Shown here: positions 50,301-62,731 of the stretch, piece after piece
Position numbering within the stretch: position 1 is the first letter of the stretch
How the letters are laid out: each line of letters starts with the position of its first letter
DNA from: Manduca sexta
Taxonomy: Eukaryota; Arthropoda; Insecta; Lepidoptera; Sphingidae
Reading direction: 5' to 3'
Assembly (NCBI RefSeq): GCF_014839805.1
Contig: NC_051142.1
Coordinates: 3,782,001-3,846,000, forward strand
Length of the DNA stretch: 64,000 nucleotides
The notes under the pieces: model-generated
Seen by the model: only the letters and a program-made list of their open reading frames with translations
Told to the model about the DNA's origin: nothing
The model's database searches: none
Position numbers and translations under genes: made by a program

Positions 50301-52477
50301 CTAAAAATGCAGGAGCAATTAAAATGCATTAGGTTATTAAGACAATAAATATAAAAATAACAAAGTAGGCATCATGATACATACTTAATTTTATGTCTCA
50401 GGGTGACAAGGGGTAAAGTGAATCAAACTTAATCACTAAAAGAAGAAATATTTATTGCTAAATACACAAAATTAAACAAAGAAAATGACTACACTATTAA
50501 TAAATAAATAAAAAATCCTATATTATTATTATTATAATATAGTATTCTAAACAAAAATTACATAAAAGTTGTTGCAGTTCGTACAGCTATCGAGAGGCGA
50601 TCTATCAGACTCGTCATTCAAATAAACCTGCAAAAATATATTTGGTTATTCCGCATGTAAGTTACGTCCGACCATCTCTGTATCTCAACGACACTTTCTC
50701 TAAACATGTTTGTTATTGTTACGTGACATTTATTATACATGTTCATCTAATCTTCATCGGGAAAGCGCATGCGCAACAAAAGGTCATGGCTGTGGTACAT
50801 CATAGCCACGAGATGCAGTAAAACAATACTCATTAGACATAATAGATGGCTATATATCTGTAAAACATATAACATGAGCGTTTAATGGAAATAAGATTTT
50901 AACTAAACAATGTATAGGTTGAAAATATATATTTGTTTACGTGTTTAATTGAAAACAAGTTATGAGTTCTACGAAAAAATTAAATATTGTGAGCATGTGG
51001 TTGTCACGTGTATTTCAAGGTTTGCAGTTTGATTCAACTGCGCTTTCGATAAAACAAACACAATAATTATTGTTAAAAAGAACCGCATTGTCACATTCGT
51101 GGAACTCTAGAAATGACGTTCCACTGCGTAAAAATGATGTAGAAAGTTTAATAAAAAAAGATTATTAACATAATTAAAATAAAATACACAAGAATAATTT
51201 ATTTTCATTTTAACAAAAACTGTATGTAAAATGTATCCAGTTGTTCTCAACATTGTGATCAAGTCAAATGCAAGAATTCAACTTAAATAATATTTGTTTA
51301 GTAGTCTCACGTTTTGCGGAAGACGATTACGATTGTCATTGTAACGCTGTAAATCGTCAGCCGAACCTAAATACCGTGGAAAAGAATTATCATATTGTCA
51401 ACTTCTGACCACATTTTTATAGATAAAATAATTTTAACATCATTTAAATGTTATAGAGCAAATACCTTAATTATGCTTCAACTATTGCACAAACTAAACT
51501 TGTAATTTATTCATGCGAAAGATATTGACATATTATTATAGATAATAAATCAATAATTATCAACATATTTTTGTATATTAAGATGCATATGTTAAAATTG
51601 AAACGTGACATCCAATAAGCACAAAATTTTTTGTTATCACTAAGTCACATGCACATAAGTCTGCCTGACACCTCTGGCACTTTCTGACATTATCTGGGAT
51701 GCACGCTGACGCAACGGCGCGGGCGTTGTGTAAGCCTTTTTAGCATGCCGTCTGTGGAGCTTTCTCGCCAAACACCAGATTCGGTGAAGCACCCGCACGC
51801 TTTGTGATTTGACGCGTTGAGATATTGAGGCCGTGAAATCGACACCGGCATTGTCCCAGGATTGTTACGCCATTGACGAATTATAACTAACTGTACGGTT
51901 GGTTGCTATGGCATATATGGCTATATAATATATTATTACATGTATGAACTCATGCTTTTATCATCGCGGGGGTAGGCAGTGGCGTAAGTGCGCCTAAGTT
52001 TTGCTCAATGTATTTTGTTATTACGAGCTACCTGAGGGGCCTGTATTTGGGGAACGAATATTCGAAACTACTGATGGTAGGTACCGATGGTTATATTATT
52101 GAATCTCGCAATCGAACTTGAAGTCGACATGGAACGCACAATGTTAAGTTTAAACTAAATAAGATACCACTACGGCAATAACTCGACATAGTATTACGGT
52201 GTACGTTGTATTGTAATCGAGATAGTATTTTTATATTAAAATGTAAAAGATCGAAAACTAGTTGTTGAAACCAATGATTTATGCATCAATTTGCGTCTGG
52301 TTTTTGTAATATATTAATATGGCCTTAAAATAATACAGGTGCCATCAAATATGCAACATTAAAAATAAATTTGTATATAATTTTAAAACTGACTTTCAAC
52401 ATTTCAATGTGAAGCAACAAGTCGGCAGATGTGAACCGTGTTTACATAAAAACTAGATTTCACAAATCACGCTTTGC

Positions 52478-52721
52478 TGGTGGTAGGATATATCTTGTAT
52501 CTGCTCGGATAGCGATCACCGTACACAAGGTGTTAAAACTCGCCATAGTGGCCCATGTAAGTGTGTCGCATTCCGGGATCAGTTTGTGTATATCCAGTTG
52601 TAGGCCGGCGTAATTGTGTCGACTGCGGGGGGTAATCACCTCTCGTTAGTCGTCATTTTGGACCCCACTCCACTTACCATCAGGTGCAGCGGAGTCACTA
52701 GTGCTGTGCTAGTATAAAAAA
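52478..52721 (+). mobile_element. Retroposon family C, full-looking copy
   Basis: GGTGGTAGGATATATCTTGT, GGATAGCGATCACCG, GCCATAGTGGCCCATGTAAG, TTCCGGGATCAG, GTCGACTGCG, CCCCACTCCACTTACCATCA, and an end near CTAGTATAAAAAA. Confidence 0.72.
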
Positions 52722-55700
52722 TGCGTTTTATAGCCTTTCCTAGTAATTTCATTATATAGTATCACGGTCATTAAAGCAATAAAATTGGCTAGTATGCATC
52801 AAATTAATTCATGATTTGATTGATATTTTAACTAACATTCTAAAGCAGCATTCCAGCAGTGGAAACAAGGTCTTCGATAAATCTATTATTACCATAATAT
52901 ATTCGTGAGTAAATACAAGCAGTGCTAGTAATGCGACGGGTTTCATTGTCTCAAATTGAATTCCTTTCATGGGGGTCATGTAGTGTTATTGTTTAGTGGA
53001 GTTATGTCTGTCATAAATAAATATTTACATTGTGTTTTGTGCGTCCCATGGTGATCTTATTGCCATCTGAGGTAATCAATGACAATACCAGAACAATACA
53101 AGATACAATACAAGGAATACAAGACTCCCATGATGGTAAAAGTAATAATTTACCCAAGAAAAGTTGCTAGTAGGGAAATGTTACGGACTTTTCAACGAAA
53201 TATTATTTATTAATGTGAACAGATGATTTTTTTTAGGTTTACGCGAACAATAGATATCGAAATAAAATTAGTTTCCGGATTTTATTGCGGTTGTTCGGTA
53301 TTTAACTTTCTTCCGACGTTTTATAATAATAAAATTATATAATTGTAAAACGGAGGTAGATGTGACCATGAACACTGCAATTTCTTTGAAACGTCGGGAA
53401 AAATTAAAATATAAGAAACGGCGATAAAATTCGGAAACTAATTTTATTTCGATGTCAACAATAGAAAAAAAATGTCTGAATCGAATGCAATAAATAAGTA
53501 AAATAATGCTACAAAACTGGAAGAAAAATCCGTATGGGAAATTATTTTTCCGAGGGAGAATATTTGTAGTACACAATAGATTTGTATTATTTCAATCTTT
53601 CTATTTATGTGGAAGCAAAATTAACTTTCTTTAAGATAGATTTATGTAAGTGTACGAACATGACACTGTACTAAGTCAGTTGATAAGTTCTTTTCAATTT
53701 CCGCGAATTTGTTTCGTATGACCCATTTAACACCTGAATGTAAAACTGTCAAAACATTTTCCTCGAGCAACGTTGCACACCAATCCTTCCGAGAATTAAA
53801 GAATGTCAAAATGATTTTGCAAAATCCTTTCGAGATGACCAGATATCCCGGAACAAATGCCGTTATTCAAGAAAATGTTCGTAAATATTTATCGGGTGTC
53901 GAAGTGTCGCCACGTACCGTTGCGTGCATTATGTAAAGAAATGACTGAGTTACGAGGACGCAAACTCACGTACATAAGTTCAGTCAATCGGTCGGTGACC
54001 CCTCGCATTTTTGCCACACGACTGCTGTTTAGAAATGACGACTTTCGGCAACCATAACGCAACGTCTGTCAATATCGTTTAAGAATGTATATGTTTAAAT
54101 TATTCTCATTATTTTAAAAGTTTTTTTTTTTACTTTTTTACATACACATTCTTTAAAAAAAACATGCATATAATATTATAAAAACATTAATGACCCTCTG
54201 ATGGTGAAGCTCAAAACCCAAGCTACCGGCGGTTAGGGATTCAAAGTGAGGAATCTCCTCAAAATGCGCGCTGTGTCCAGTAATACTGCCTTTTGCATCT
54301 GGCCTCCGACTTATTTAAATTATTTTTATTATTATGGTAATAAAATATGTTGGTGCGGTTGTTATTGTGTTGACATTTTAGCATTCGCCTATTTTGTACA
54401 TAATATTAAACATGTGACATTAAACAATAGATTTTGCTTGTAAGGCGATGTTTTGGCGTCTGCTTAAATCTTCTCAAATAATTTATTGTTTTGTAAATTA
54501 GCCACAAACACTATATATAAGTATATCTATATAAGACAATAATAAATCTAGTCGTATCCGCCACGATTACGCATCGTTGGGTATAATAGCATTTGTCGAA
54601 TACTTTCGACGATTTTCCGTGGGTGAGATGTTATCGAAGTGTGCAGTCATTACGCAGAATACTAATGCGGAATCCCAATTCGATGTACAAAGATGTTGCA
54701 TAATCTAACCGATCTGCGAATAGTTAGGAATTTGAATGTCTCTGATTTATTTTAGATGTCAAAATTTCCACCCGGCCTGCACGTGGGTGAAATGATAAGT
54801 TGTGATTGATTTTAAATAGATAAATTGCTAATAGATAATTGAGTAGGAATGTTTGAGTCAACGAACGCACTGTGGGGAATGTTAAAGTTCGCGCGACTTG
54901 AAGAAGATTGGATGGTTAGTACAGGTGTACTTGGTACAGGATAATGAGGAGAACAGACAGGTTAGAATGTTAGATTGCGTGACTTAAAGACGATTTGATA
55001 TTCTTAGTACAGGATAACGAGGAAAACAGACAGGTTATTTGCAATATAGAGACGTTATTTTATTCTATTTATTATTTGGGTGTAGTTTGGGCGATAAATA
55101 TCTGTTGAAGAACCATTGAAGGACTGTCTCAACACATAAATTTTGCTGGTTTCCAAATCCCTACATAAATCCCCAGTTTGCTGTAATTAAGGTAATTATT
55201 TATTGGTTATTTATTACGTTTTTATATTGAGGTAATAAACACATGACGTCATAAGAGGACAATTCGATGACTATTCAAAGATCAGATAGAGATCTGGGAC
55301 AACTTACTAGGTATTAGATAAACATATATTCGTAGGGTTGTCACGCTGTTTTCTGATCATAAAAGTTTACTAGGCAATAATATATTCCATTATAATTCAT
55401 GAATATGACATTTACAAAATTTTAGTATTCGGCCTAGTTTTATCAACGCCTAGTCAACACTTAAAAGCAGATTTATTTAAAACAGTTTAATTTATAGTCT
55501 TGCCATACCAGGTATGCAATATTTCACACAATATTTGCATAAATAATTAGCTTTACCATCAATTTGGTAATAGAATATCCGGCAATACGCATAAAAACAT
55601 GTTATTTCTGTTTTATCACTTTCGATTTCGTTGATTCATACCGGTTTTGGTGGATCATTCCATACCTATTGCTTAGTAATGGTGTTCTATGATATTTAAC

Positions 55701-55985
55701 AATAATTACAAATAAATGTTCGATCCTAACCAAGAGTTTTAATATTATTTAGAGCGGACACTAGGTAGATTGTCATACAAAAATTTTGCGCATATGTGGT
55801 GATTATTCAATCTACCGTGAAATAGCGAAACACCAATGTAGAACACTTAATATTTTTTTCATATCATGATTTTGTACGTATTAATTGTAAATATTAGCAC
55901 ATTTTCAGTAAATATGTTATTTTTGTATTAATATTTAAGGACGCTGTGACATCTTGTCATACGGACATCTTCTATCTTCTATCTA
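52722..55985. other. Gene-free stretch
   Basis: No exon recognised; holds the inverted repeat at 53255-53454. ORFs at 53709-53936 and 54246-54443 show no family likeness. Confidence 0.45.
53255..53454. repeat. Family D inverted pair (palindromic element)
   Basis: Left arm ATCGAAATAAAATTAGTTTC then GGATTTTATTGCGG and TTCCGACGTTT. The right arm is its complement, ending GAAACTAATTTTATTTCGAT. This is about 200 bp, with single arms of the same family at 34250 and 61800. Confidence 0.7.
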
Positions 55986-57172
55986 TCTATATACTTATAA
56001 TAAATCTGTAGAGAGGTCAATTCTGTACATGAAATATTTTTCCAAAATAACTATGAGGGGGTGATTAGGGATCGATACTGATGCCAAAAATGCAATTAGT
56101 AAAATTTTTGTCTGTCTGTCTGTCTGTCTCTGTCTGTCTGTATAACCGTTATAGAAACAAAAACTACTCGACGGATTTTAACGAAACTTGGTACAATTAT
56201 TTTTCATACTCCTGTGCTGGTTATAGTATACTTTTCATCACGCTACAATTAATAGGAGCAGAGCAGTGAAGGGAAATGTTGGGAAAACGGGAAAAGTTAC
56301 TCCATTTTTTAAGCTTCCGTCGCGTGTGCAACCTTAATGGTTAAAGCTACATAGAAATCATGTATGACGGAAATGTTCTCCTTAAAATTATGTAAAAATA
56401 TCCCACGACAGCATATGTCTATCTTTTATGGTTGACTCACAATGACACGTGTAACTCCCGATAGCTTAGCAGTTCGAAGCTTTCTCATTATATTTGTTTA
56501 CTAATCTTAGGAACTATCGGTCCAAACTGAAAAATTCTTTTGCGTTGGATAGCCCTTTATTCGTGGATTGCTATAGGCTATATATCATCACGCTATACCC
56601 AATAGGAGCGGAGCAGCAATGGCTAATCTCTGGAACTACCGGTCCAAACTGAAAAATTCTTTTTGCGTTGGATAGCCCTTTGTTCGTGGAGTGCTCTAAG
56701 TTATATATCATCACGCTATGACCAATAGGAGCGGAGCAGTAATGGCTAATCTTAGGAACTACCAGTTTGAACTGAAAAATTCGTTTTGTGTTGGATAGCC
56801 CTTTATTTGTGGGGCGCTATAGGCTGTATATCATCACGCTATGACCAATAGGAGCGGAGCAGTAATGAAACATGTTGTAAATACGGGGACAATTTATTAG
56901 TTTTGAGAGCTTCCGTTGCAATGATGTATGACGGGATTATTCCTCTTAAAAAGTTCTAAAAAAATATATTATAAAACAAAGTCCCTCGCTGCATCCGTTT
57001 GCCTGAACGTCTTAAACTCAAAAACTACTCAACGTATTAAGATAAAATTTGGTATGGAGACAGTTTGAAACCGTGGGAAGAACATAGGCTCCCGGGAAAC
57101 TACTACTTTTATAATGGAAAACTTTAGCCTGAAAAACTGTATAACGCGGGCGGAGCCGCGAGCAAAAGCTAG
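55986..57172 (+). mobile_element. Helitron-like element with internal tandem array
   Basis: TC start after A (55985|55986) and CTAG end (57169-57172) before T. A CGCGG...CCGCG hairpin lies about 10 bases before the end. The 5' part equals 44276-44620; the middle holds three ~122-bp tandem units (56501-56866). A (TGTC)n tract lies at 56109-56142. No coding region. Confidence 0.72.
56501..56866. repeat. Three tandem ~122-bp units inside the Helitron-like element
   Basis: Units start at 56501, 56623 and 56746. Each contains CTAATCT..GGAACTA, a GTTGGATAGCCCTTT phrase, ATATCATCACGCTAT, and AATAGGAGCGGAGCAG. Confidence 0.88.
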
Positions 57173-59697
57173 TTTTAAATAAGACAGCGGCTTATTACCA
57201 GTCGGTAATAACTTTTGGAGTAATCATTTGGCTCCGATAACTATACAGTTAAATGTTTTTGATCCTATAGCTCCAAACGTCACTTGTTCTGATGTTGAAT
57301 GTAAAGCAGTCTAGATGCGGTCAACCAATGAGAGATGTATTAATACAATGATGCCTTTCTTGTACCTAAAGTAAAAAACGGACTAAACTATTTCATCAAA
57401 TGAAATAAATAATGTACTACGCCCTAGTTTTTTGCTGTTTCTTTTATCTCTATCCTATGGTTGTGTGTAAGAGATTGCCTCTAGAAATAAGATCACTAAT
57501 TGAACCATCTCAGCTTTTATTGTTTTTAATTATGAGTATTTTTGGCGTACAATAGACATCTTAATAAATAAAAATAATAACATGGATATTATAGATCAAA
57601 ACTCATTAAATATCAATATTATAACTAAATGCTATTGCAACTACATAATATATAATATGACCAGACGTGGTATCAACAGACGAGTGAATCGCCCTTTTTG
57701 TCATTAAAAAATTAAATTGAGTGGATGTATTTTGAATTAATTTGGCATGGATTTGTGGACACAATAGATGCTACAAATTCTGTGCAAATTGTACATAGGC
57801 TTTAGGTAATTCACTTTCTCGTGTGCGTAAGATTTAAATAAAAGCCTCGTAGGTATTCCGAATGCGTCCAAGATCGGAACGAATGTGCACCGATTGCGCG
57901 AAATATTAGTCACATCTATAGGAGAAAGGTCTTATGTATATTTTTTTATTATTATTTAGTCTGTTTTGATTGCCCACTACTAAAATTAGGCCACGTTAAG
58001 TAACTACCATCGTTATTTGTAATTGAATATAATTTGACCGACTTAACAATAAAAATCCATATTAGCCATTCTAGATTACTTTGTATTAGGGTTCGACTGC
58101 AACTCGCTTAATAATGTCTATTTAATACATTGTCTAAAATGTTTTTTAATAATATTTATACTAGACTACAACGTTCGCATTTTGCTTAGTTGCAGAAATA
58201 AACAGAATCGATTTATCTAGTAATCTTCTCATGTGTTAGAAACATTTGATCGGGTTAGTACTTTATATTCTAAAGATATATCGAAGGATTGTATTTGCTA
58301 TCTGAAGTTCAACGACCCGATCTTGAGGCTTGAGTGGAAAATATAACTCCTTTAGAAAGCCACTTGCCGTATAAATCCGTTGGCCCTATGTTTATTACAA
58401 TTCTATGCCAAAGGTGGTACTCGTATAGCTTTGCGATATCTCATATGCTTATTAAGAGACATAAAGATTTGCTATGTAAAGATTTCTGGATAAAATTTAT
58501 CTTGTTGCTTATATTAGTGAAAAATTTAACAGACTTTTGTACCTTTAGATTTTTAATTAATATTCATAAAAAATGGATAAATCCATTTGTCGTGATTTAT
58601 ATTTTTAAAATGGAAGAGGATATAATTATTAAAAAACAATTTTGTATTTAATACAAATAATTCTTTGGTATAAAATTAAGTTGATTCTTACTAAAAAGTA
58701 AAAATGTACTTCAATAAAACAGTGCACGGTATATTTCTATCTATATAAGTAATCCGAAGTCCAATATTCTCGTCACCTTACAACAGACAGAGTCTGAAAC
58801 TCAAATAAAACTTAAAATATTACCCACAAAAACCGTTGTAGATATCCAAAATGGGAAGTCGCACATGTGCAAATTTATTTCACAAAGGCAGGGAAACGTT
58901 TGGCATTACGTCAAGTATTCGGCGAGTTTGTTACGTAACATTCGTATTACAAAACGATTACTTTCATCGTAAACAAGTCCTTTTAGTAAATTGTGTTATA
59001 ATGTGTCTTAGTAGGAATGTCTCGTGCCGGCCTTTGGCAAGCAATGTTTGGAAAAGTTCCAGAAATATGGACGTTTAAAATAGCGATTTACTTCGATTGG
59101 TTAGTTTCCATGTTAAGTTCAGTTGATATTCGTTTATCTATTTCGATATTATTTGTGCTGGTCGATGGAACTGCTCTAACTAGTAACTGTAGTTCTAATT
59201 ACATTTTACCTTAAAGTAGAGCCTGCCGTTTGTAAAGTAAATAGGATAAAATGTACAAAAAAAAAATATTAGGAAAAAGAACTTTTCTAAATAGCTTCAT
59301 AAAACCTTACATAAAATTTCAAGAATGTGTATCAAAGTCTGCTATATTTCCTAAAAAAAAAAATATTATTTCATCACTTAATTCCTAATTTCAAACATTA
59401 GAAACACATAAACCAACTCTACTAACCAGCATTTCTTACCTTAGTTTTACCTTCACCAATAATAAAGTTATAATTGTAACACACTGCCGTTATGAAAGGT
59501 CAAGTGCATTGTTAGTAAATAGGCGATATAATTGTCGTGCGCCTCACACGCCGCTTCCGTTACACTGGTCTGATATAACTATGACATTTTGCCCATTGGG
59601 ACTGTATGTGGAACGGGCTTTGTGTGCCGCCGTATCGCGGGCATATAAATATGGCGTTGGCATATTGGTGACATACATACGCATAGATTCGTGCTGG
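57173..59697. other. Gene-free AT-rich stretch
   Basis: Nothing recognised; ORFs at 58334-58651 and 58851-59214 are not convincing. Confidence 0.45.
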
Positions 59698-60080
59698 TTT
59701 TTTTTTTGAATATCAGACACTCCAGGCATTACCGGACTCTCGAAACTCGCAAATGGGATACTGGAATCTCCAGGCTCAGCGACTGCAGGGTCCTGGAGGA
59801 TAGTTGTGAGGAGACAACTGGGAAGAAAGAGTGGGGGAAGGACAAGGAAACCTCTTAGGATGGAAGGAGGGGATAAGGGTAGGAACTGTTCGCGAGCCCT
59901 TATAGGCCTGAATGTGAATCTGCAACCATGAGGTATACACACTTAACTGTGTGCCTAGAGTCACGATAAATGTCCCCTCATGCATGCGCCTGCATTCGGT
60001 GCAGAGACCGAGTGCACAAGAAGAACGTACAAGAAGTTCGTGCTCGGTTAAAAAATATTCTTGTGGTCGGTTTATTTTTG
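59698..60080 (-). mobile_element. LINE-like 3' end with poly(A), 5' truncated
   Basis: On the minus strand a GC-richer segment (GCCTATAAGGGCTCGCG, CAACTATCCTCCAGGACCC, GAGTCCGGTAATGCCTGGAG) runs into a poly(A) (T-run at 59698-59708 on the plus strand). It resembles LINE 3' ends; the parent family is not identified. Confidence 0.5.
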
Positions 60081-62730
60081 TATATCTAAGAGTCATAAGT
60101 AAGGGTTTATAAATGATGATATTCTATGCAGTTTTATTTTCAGCATCAATGTGTTGAATGGGTTAGTGTGATTATCTAGCGAAAAACCGAGGTGATGAGG
60201 TGGATTTCCTTAACCCTCTTGTAGGTATTACGGTCAATGAGGTTTTTAAGGCCTAATAAATGCTGTCCCTTATTCATCTCTAAAGGTTGGTAAAACTACA
60301 ACAATTTCGTTGATGGTTAAATGAGTGCTAAAGGGATGTTCATTGAAGATAAAGATCACTTAGAATTAAGTGATTCATCGTTTCATTTTTCTATTAAATA
60401 ATTGGTACGTAAACATATAAATATATTTATATAGTAAATGTTTCTAATCCAGAATTAATAGACTTGATAAGTTTGCAAAGTTGGCCGGCAGATAATAGTA
60501 CTAGACCTTTCGGTACTCATATAGTATCTACATATGTACAGCTGACTCAGATCTGAGACCTACAAAACGTCAATAGCCACGATGACGAATCGTATGTCTG
60601 CTAATTTATCAAGATATATGGAGGGGACGACGTGTGGTGTAAGGTTTGTGTCGATAAAATGGTTGTCAGGCTGCACGCATAGTTGGCAACGTAGGAAACT
60701 AATACAATATGAAAGGATTAATTTTACGAGCAGTGGGTTTTATAAGGGTGTTTAAAAATATGTAGCTAAAGGTCAAATTATACTTACTTTAGAACTAGTC
60801 TACAATTTGAGTTCTATTGAATCGCTGGTTTATTTTAGGTTAGTGATAACTTTAAGAATGAAGGATCATATATCGACACGCTGCTCTGGCGATTTTAGCT
60901 TAATGGATTCCTATATGAGCACGAAAAGTGATAGCTCGGTAACTAGTGGCAAGTGGGGTTAATATCTGATTGTAAATCCTTTGCCAATCGACACAATTTT
61001 AGCGTTGGTTGTAAGTGTAGAAATGGCCATGCAGCGCCCTGGATGAAATGTTTTTATTGCATAATAATTTATCAGAAGACTAGGCATCATGACAACCAGG
61101 AACACCGTCACGTACATCATATTTTAAAGTCCAATACGAGTGTGAACCGTGCACGTAGTCACAAAATTGTTCCACTATACCAACAACTAACGGTACCGGG
61201 TCCAAACCGTGCATATTGTTTACCATATTTTCAAATGTATAGCAATTTATGAGACCTTGAACGCAGCATAAATATTCAAAACGTTAAGAATTTCACAAAG
61301 GTACGTCGGTAATGTGATGCGGCGCGCGTACCGATCGCCGTTAGCTAATCGAAAATATTCTGATGGCATTTAATGAGTTGCGAAGTCGACCGGTCATTTT
61401 TGGCCAATGACAACTTTATGAGTAACTATTTATGATGATGTTGCCATTTTATTGCCTATCAAATAAGTGTAGCAACTTGCATGGTAATGCGTATACGTAT
61501 ACTATGTATGTACGTGCATACCACTAGGTCTTTTTCTTTCTTTTCAGGGATATGCAGAGATGTTATCACATCCACATTTCGCCAGCTGTTAGGTCAGTCT
61601 TGCGTAAAAGGAATGCTATAAATGCCATTATTATTTTAACTGATGCTATGAAGTTGAATTTCATAAAAGAGTAGAATTAGAATTTCAACGTAAACTCATA
61701 ACATTAACGCTCACAGGTTTGGCTTTGGTAGTAGAAAGATGATGGTGGTATTTGAGCTATAATATTATACGGATATAAAGGGTAATGATTGATTATGTTT
61801 ACACGTATGGTCAGCATTATAATGAAATTATTTTTCGGATTTCATCGCACTTATGCATATTTTTTTTTCTGACGTTTCGCACACTTTGAGCCCGTCATGG
61901 TCATGGGGAGGGGGTGACTGAGTTAGACCAGTGATAAATAAATAGTTGTATTTCGATATAAAGCGTTTTATGTTGTACATTCCTTAGTACAAAGACTTCT
62001 TTCTTTGTTTGACTGAAATTGATTTTGAATTTTATACTACAGCTATATTGCTGACATTTATGAGTTATAGTTTCCTGGAAAATAAATCACGTATCGTATA
62101 CCAAAGTCCTTGACCAAGATGTCGAACGGATCTCATCAGTTTTATTGATGTCCATTTGATTTGGGTAAAATATATCATTTGAACCAGTTATTCATGCGCT
62201 ATTTTTATTGTAAGGTGCGGCTGTCGTATGATGAGTCAAGGTATTTTTTAATTATAGGTTAATTCATGCACGATTATAATTATAGCTTGGTATAATTTAG
62301 ACAAAACATTTAATTTACGTATTTAACGGGCCAGTATCTCGAAAGGAACCCTTATAGGATTATTTTGATATCCGGTCTGTTCGTCTGTTAAAACTGTTTA
62401 TCTCAGGAACGTGTGGAGATATTATCAAGTTGAAATTCATATCAAATATTTGGGCCCACGGTCGTTTTAGGCATAAAATTGTAAGTCATCGCGACCAAAC
62501 TATATAATCGCTTATGTCACACATTTTCGAATGTTGTGCGATTTCACAAGAGATTCAAAATATGAAAATCATGAAATTTAGAAAAGAGCAATGTCTTAAG
62601 CGCATGCAAAAAAAAACCAAAAGCCGTAAATATAAACTCTAATAACGAAACAAGCAAATTGACTATTACAAAATAATAACCAATAATCGTGTCTAGGGAT
62701 CGAACGGAAAAGTTAAGTTTGTCTATTTTG
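60081..62730. other. Gene-free stretch
   Basis: No exon recognised. A single family D arm lies at 61800-61925 (TTTCGGATTTCATCGC, CTGACGTTTCG, GTCATGGTCATGG). Confidence 0.45.
61800..61925 (+). repeat. Dispersed repeat family D, single arm
   Basis: ATTATAATGAAATTATTTTT, CGGATTTCATCGCA and TGACGTTTCG match the family seen at 34250 and 53255. Confidence 0.5.
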
Positions 62731-62731
62731 A

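Larger units (their letters stand above)
49036..52477. other. Gene-free stretch
   Basis: No exon recognised. It includes an inverted repeat at 49467-49552 and a family E repeat at about 50160-50300. Confidence 0.45.

Noticed and set aside
53709..54057. Two overlapping plus-strand ORFs as a small gene
   Set aside because: No likeness to known proteins, no clear splice or promoter context.
58851..59214. Plus-strand ORFs of 75 and 65 residues
   Set aside because: Composition and lack of likeness fit chance ORFs.
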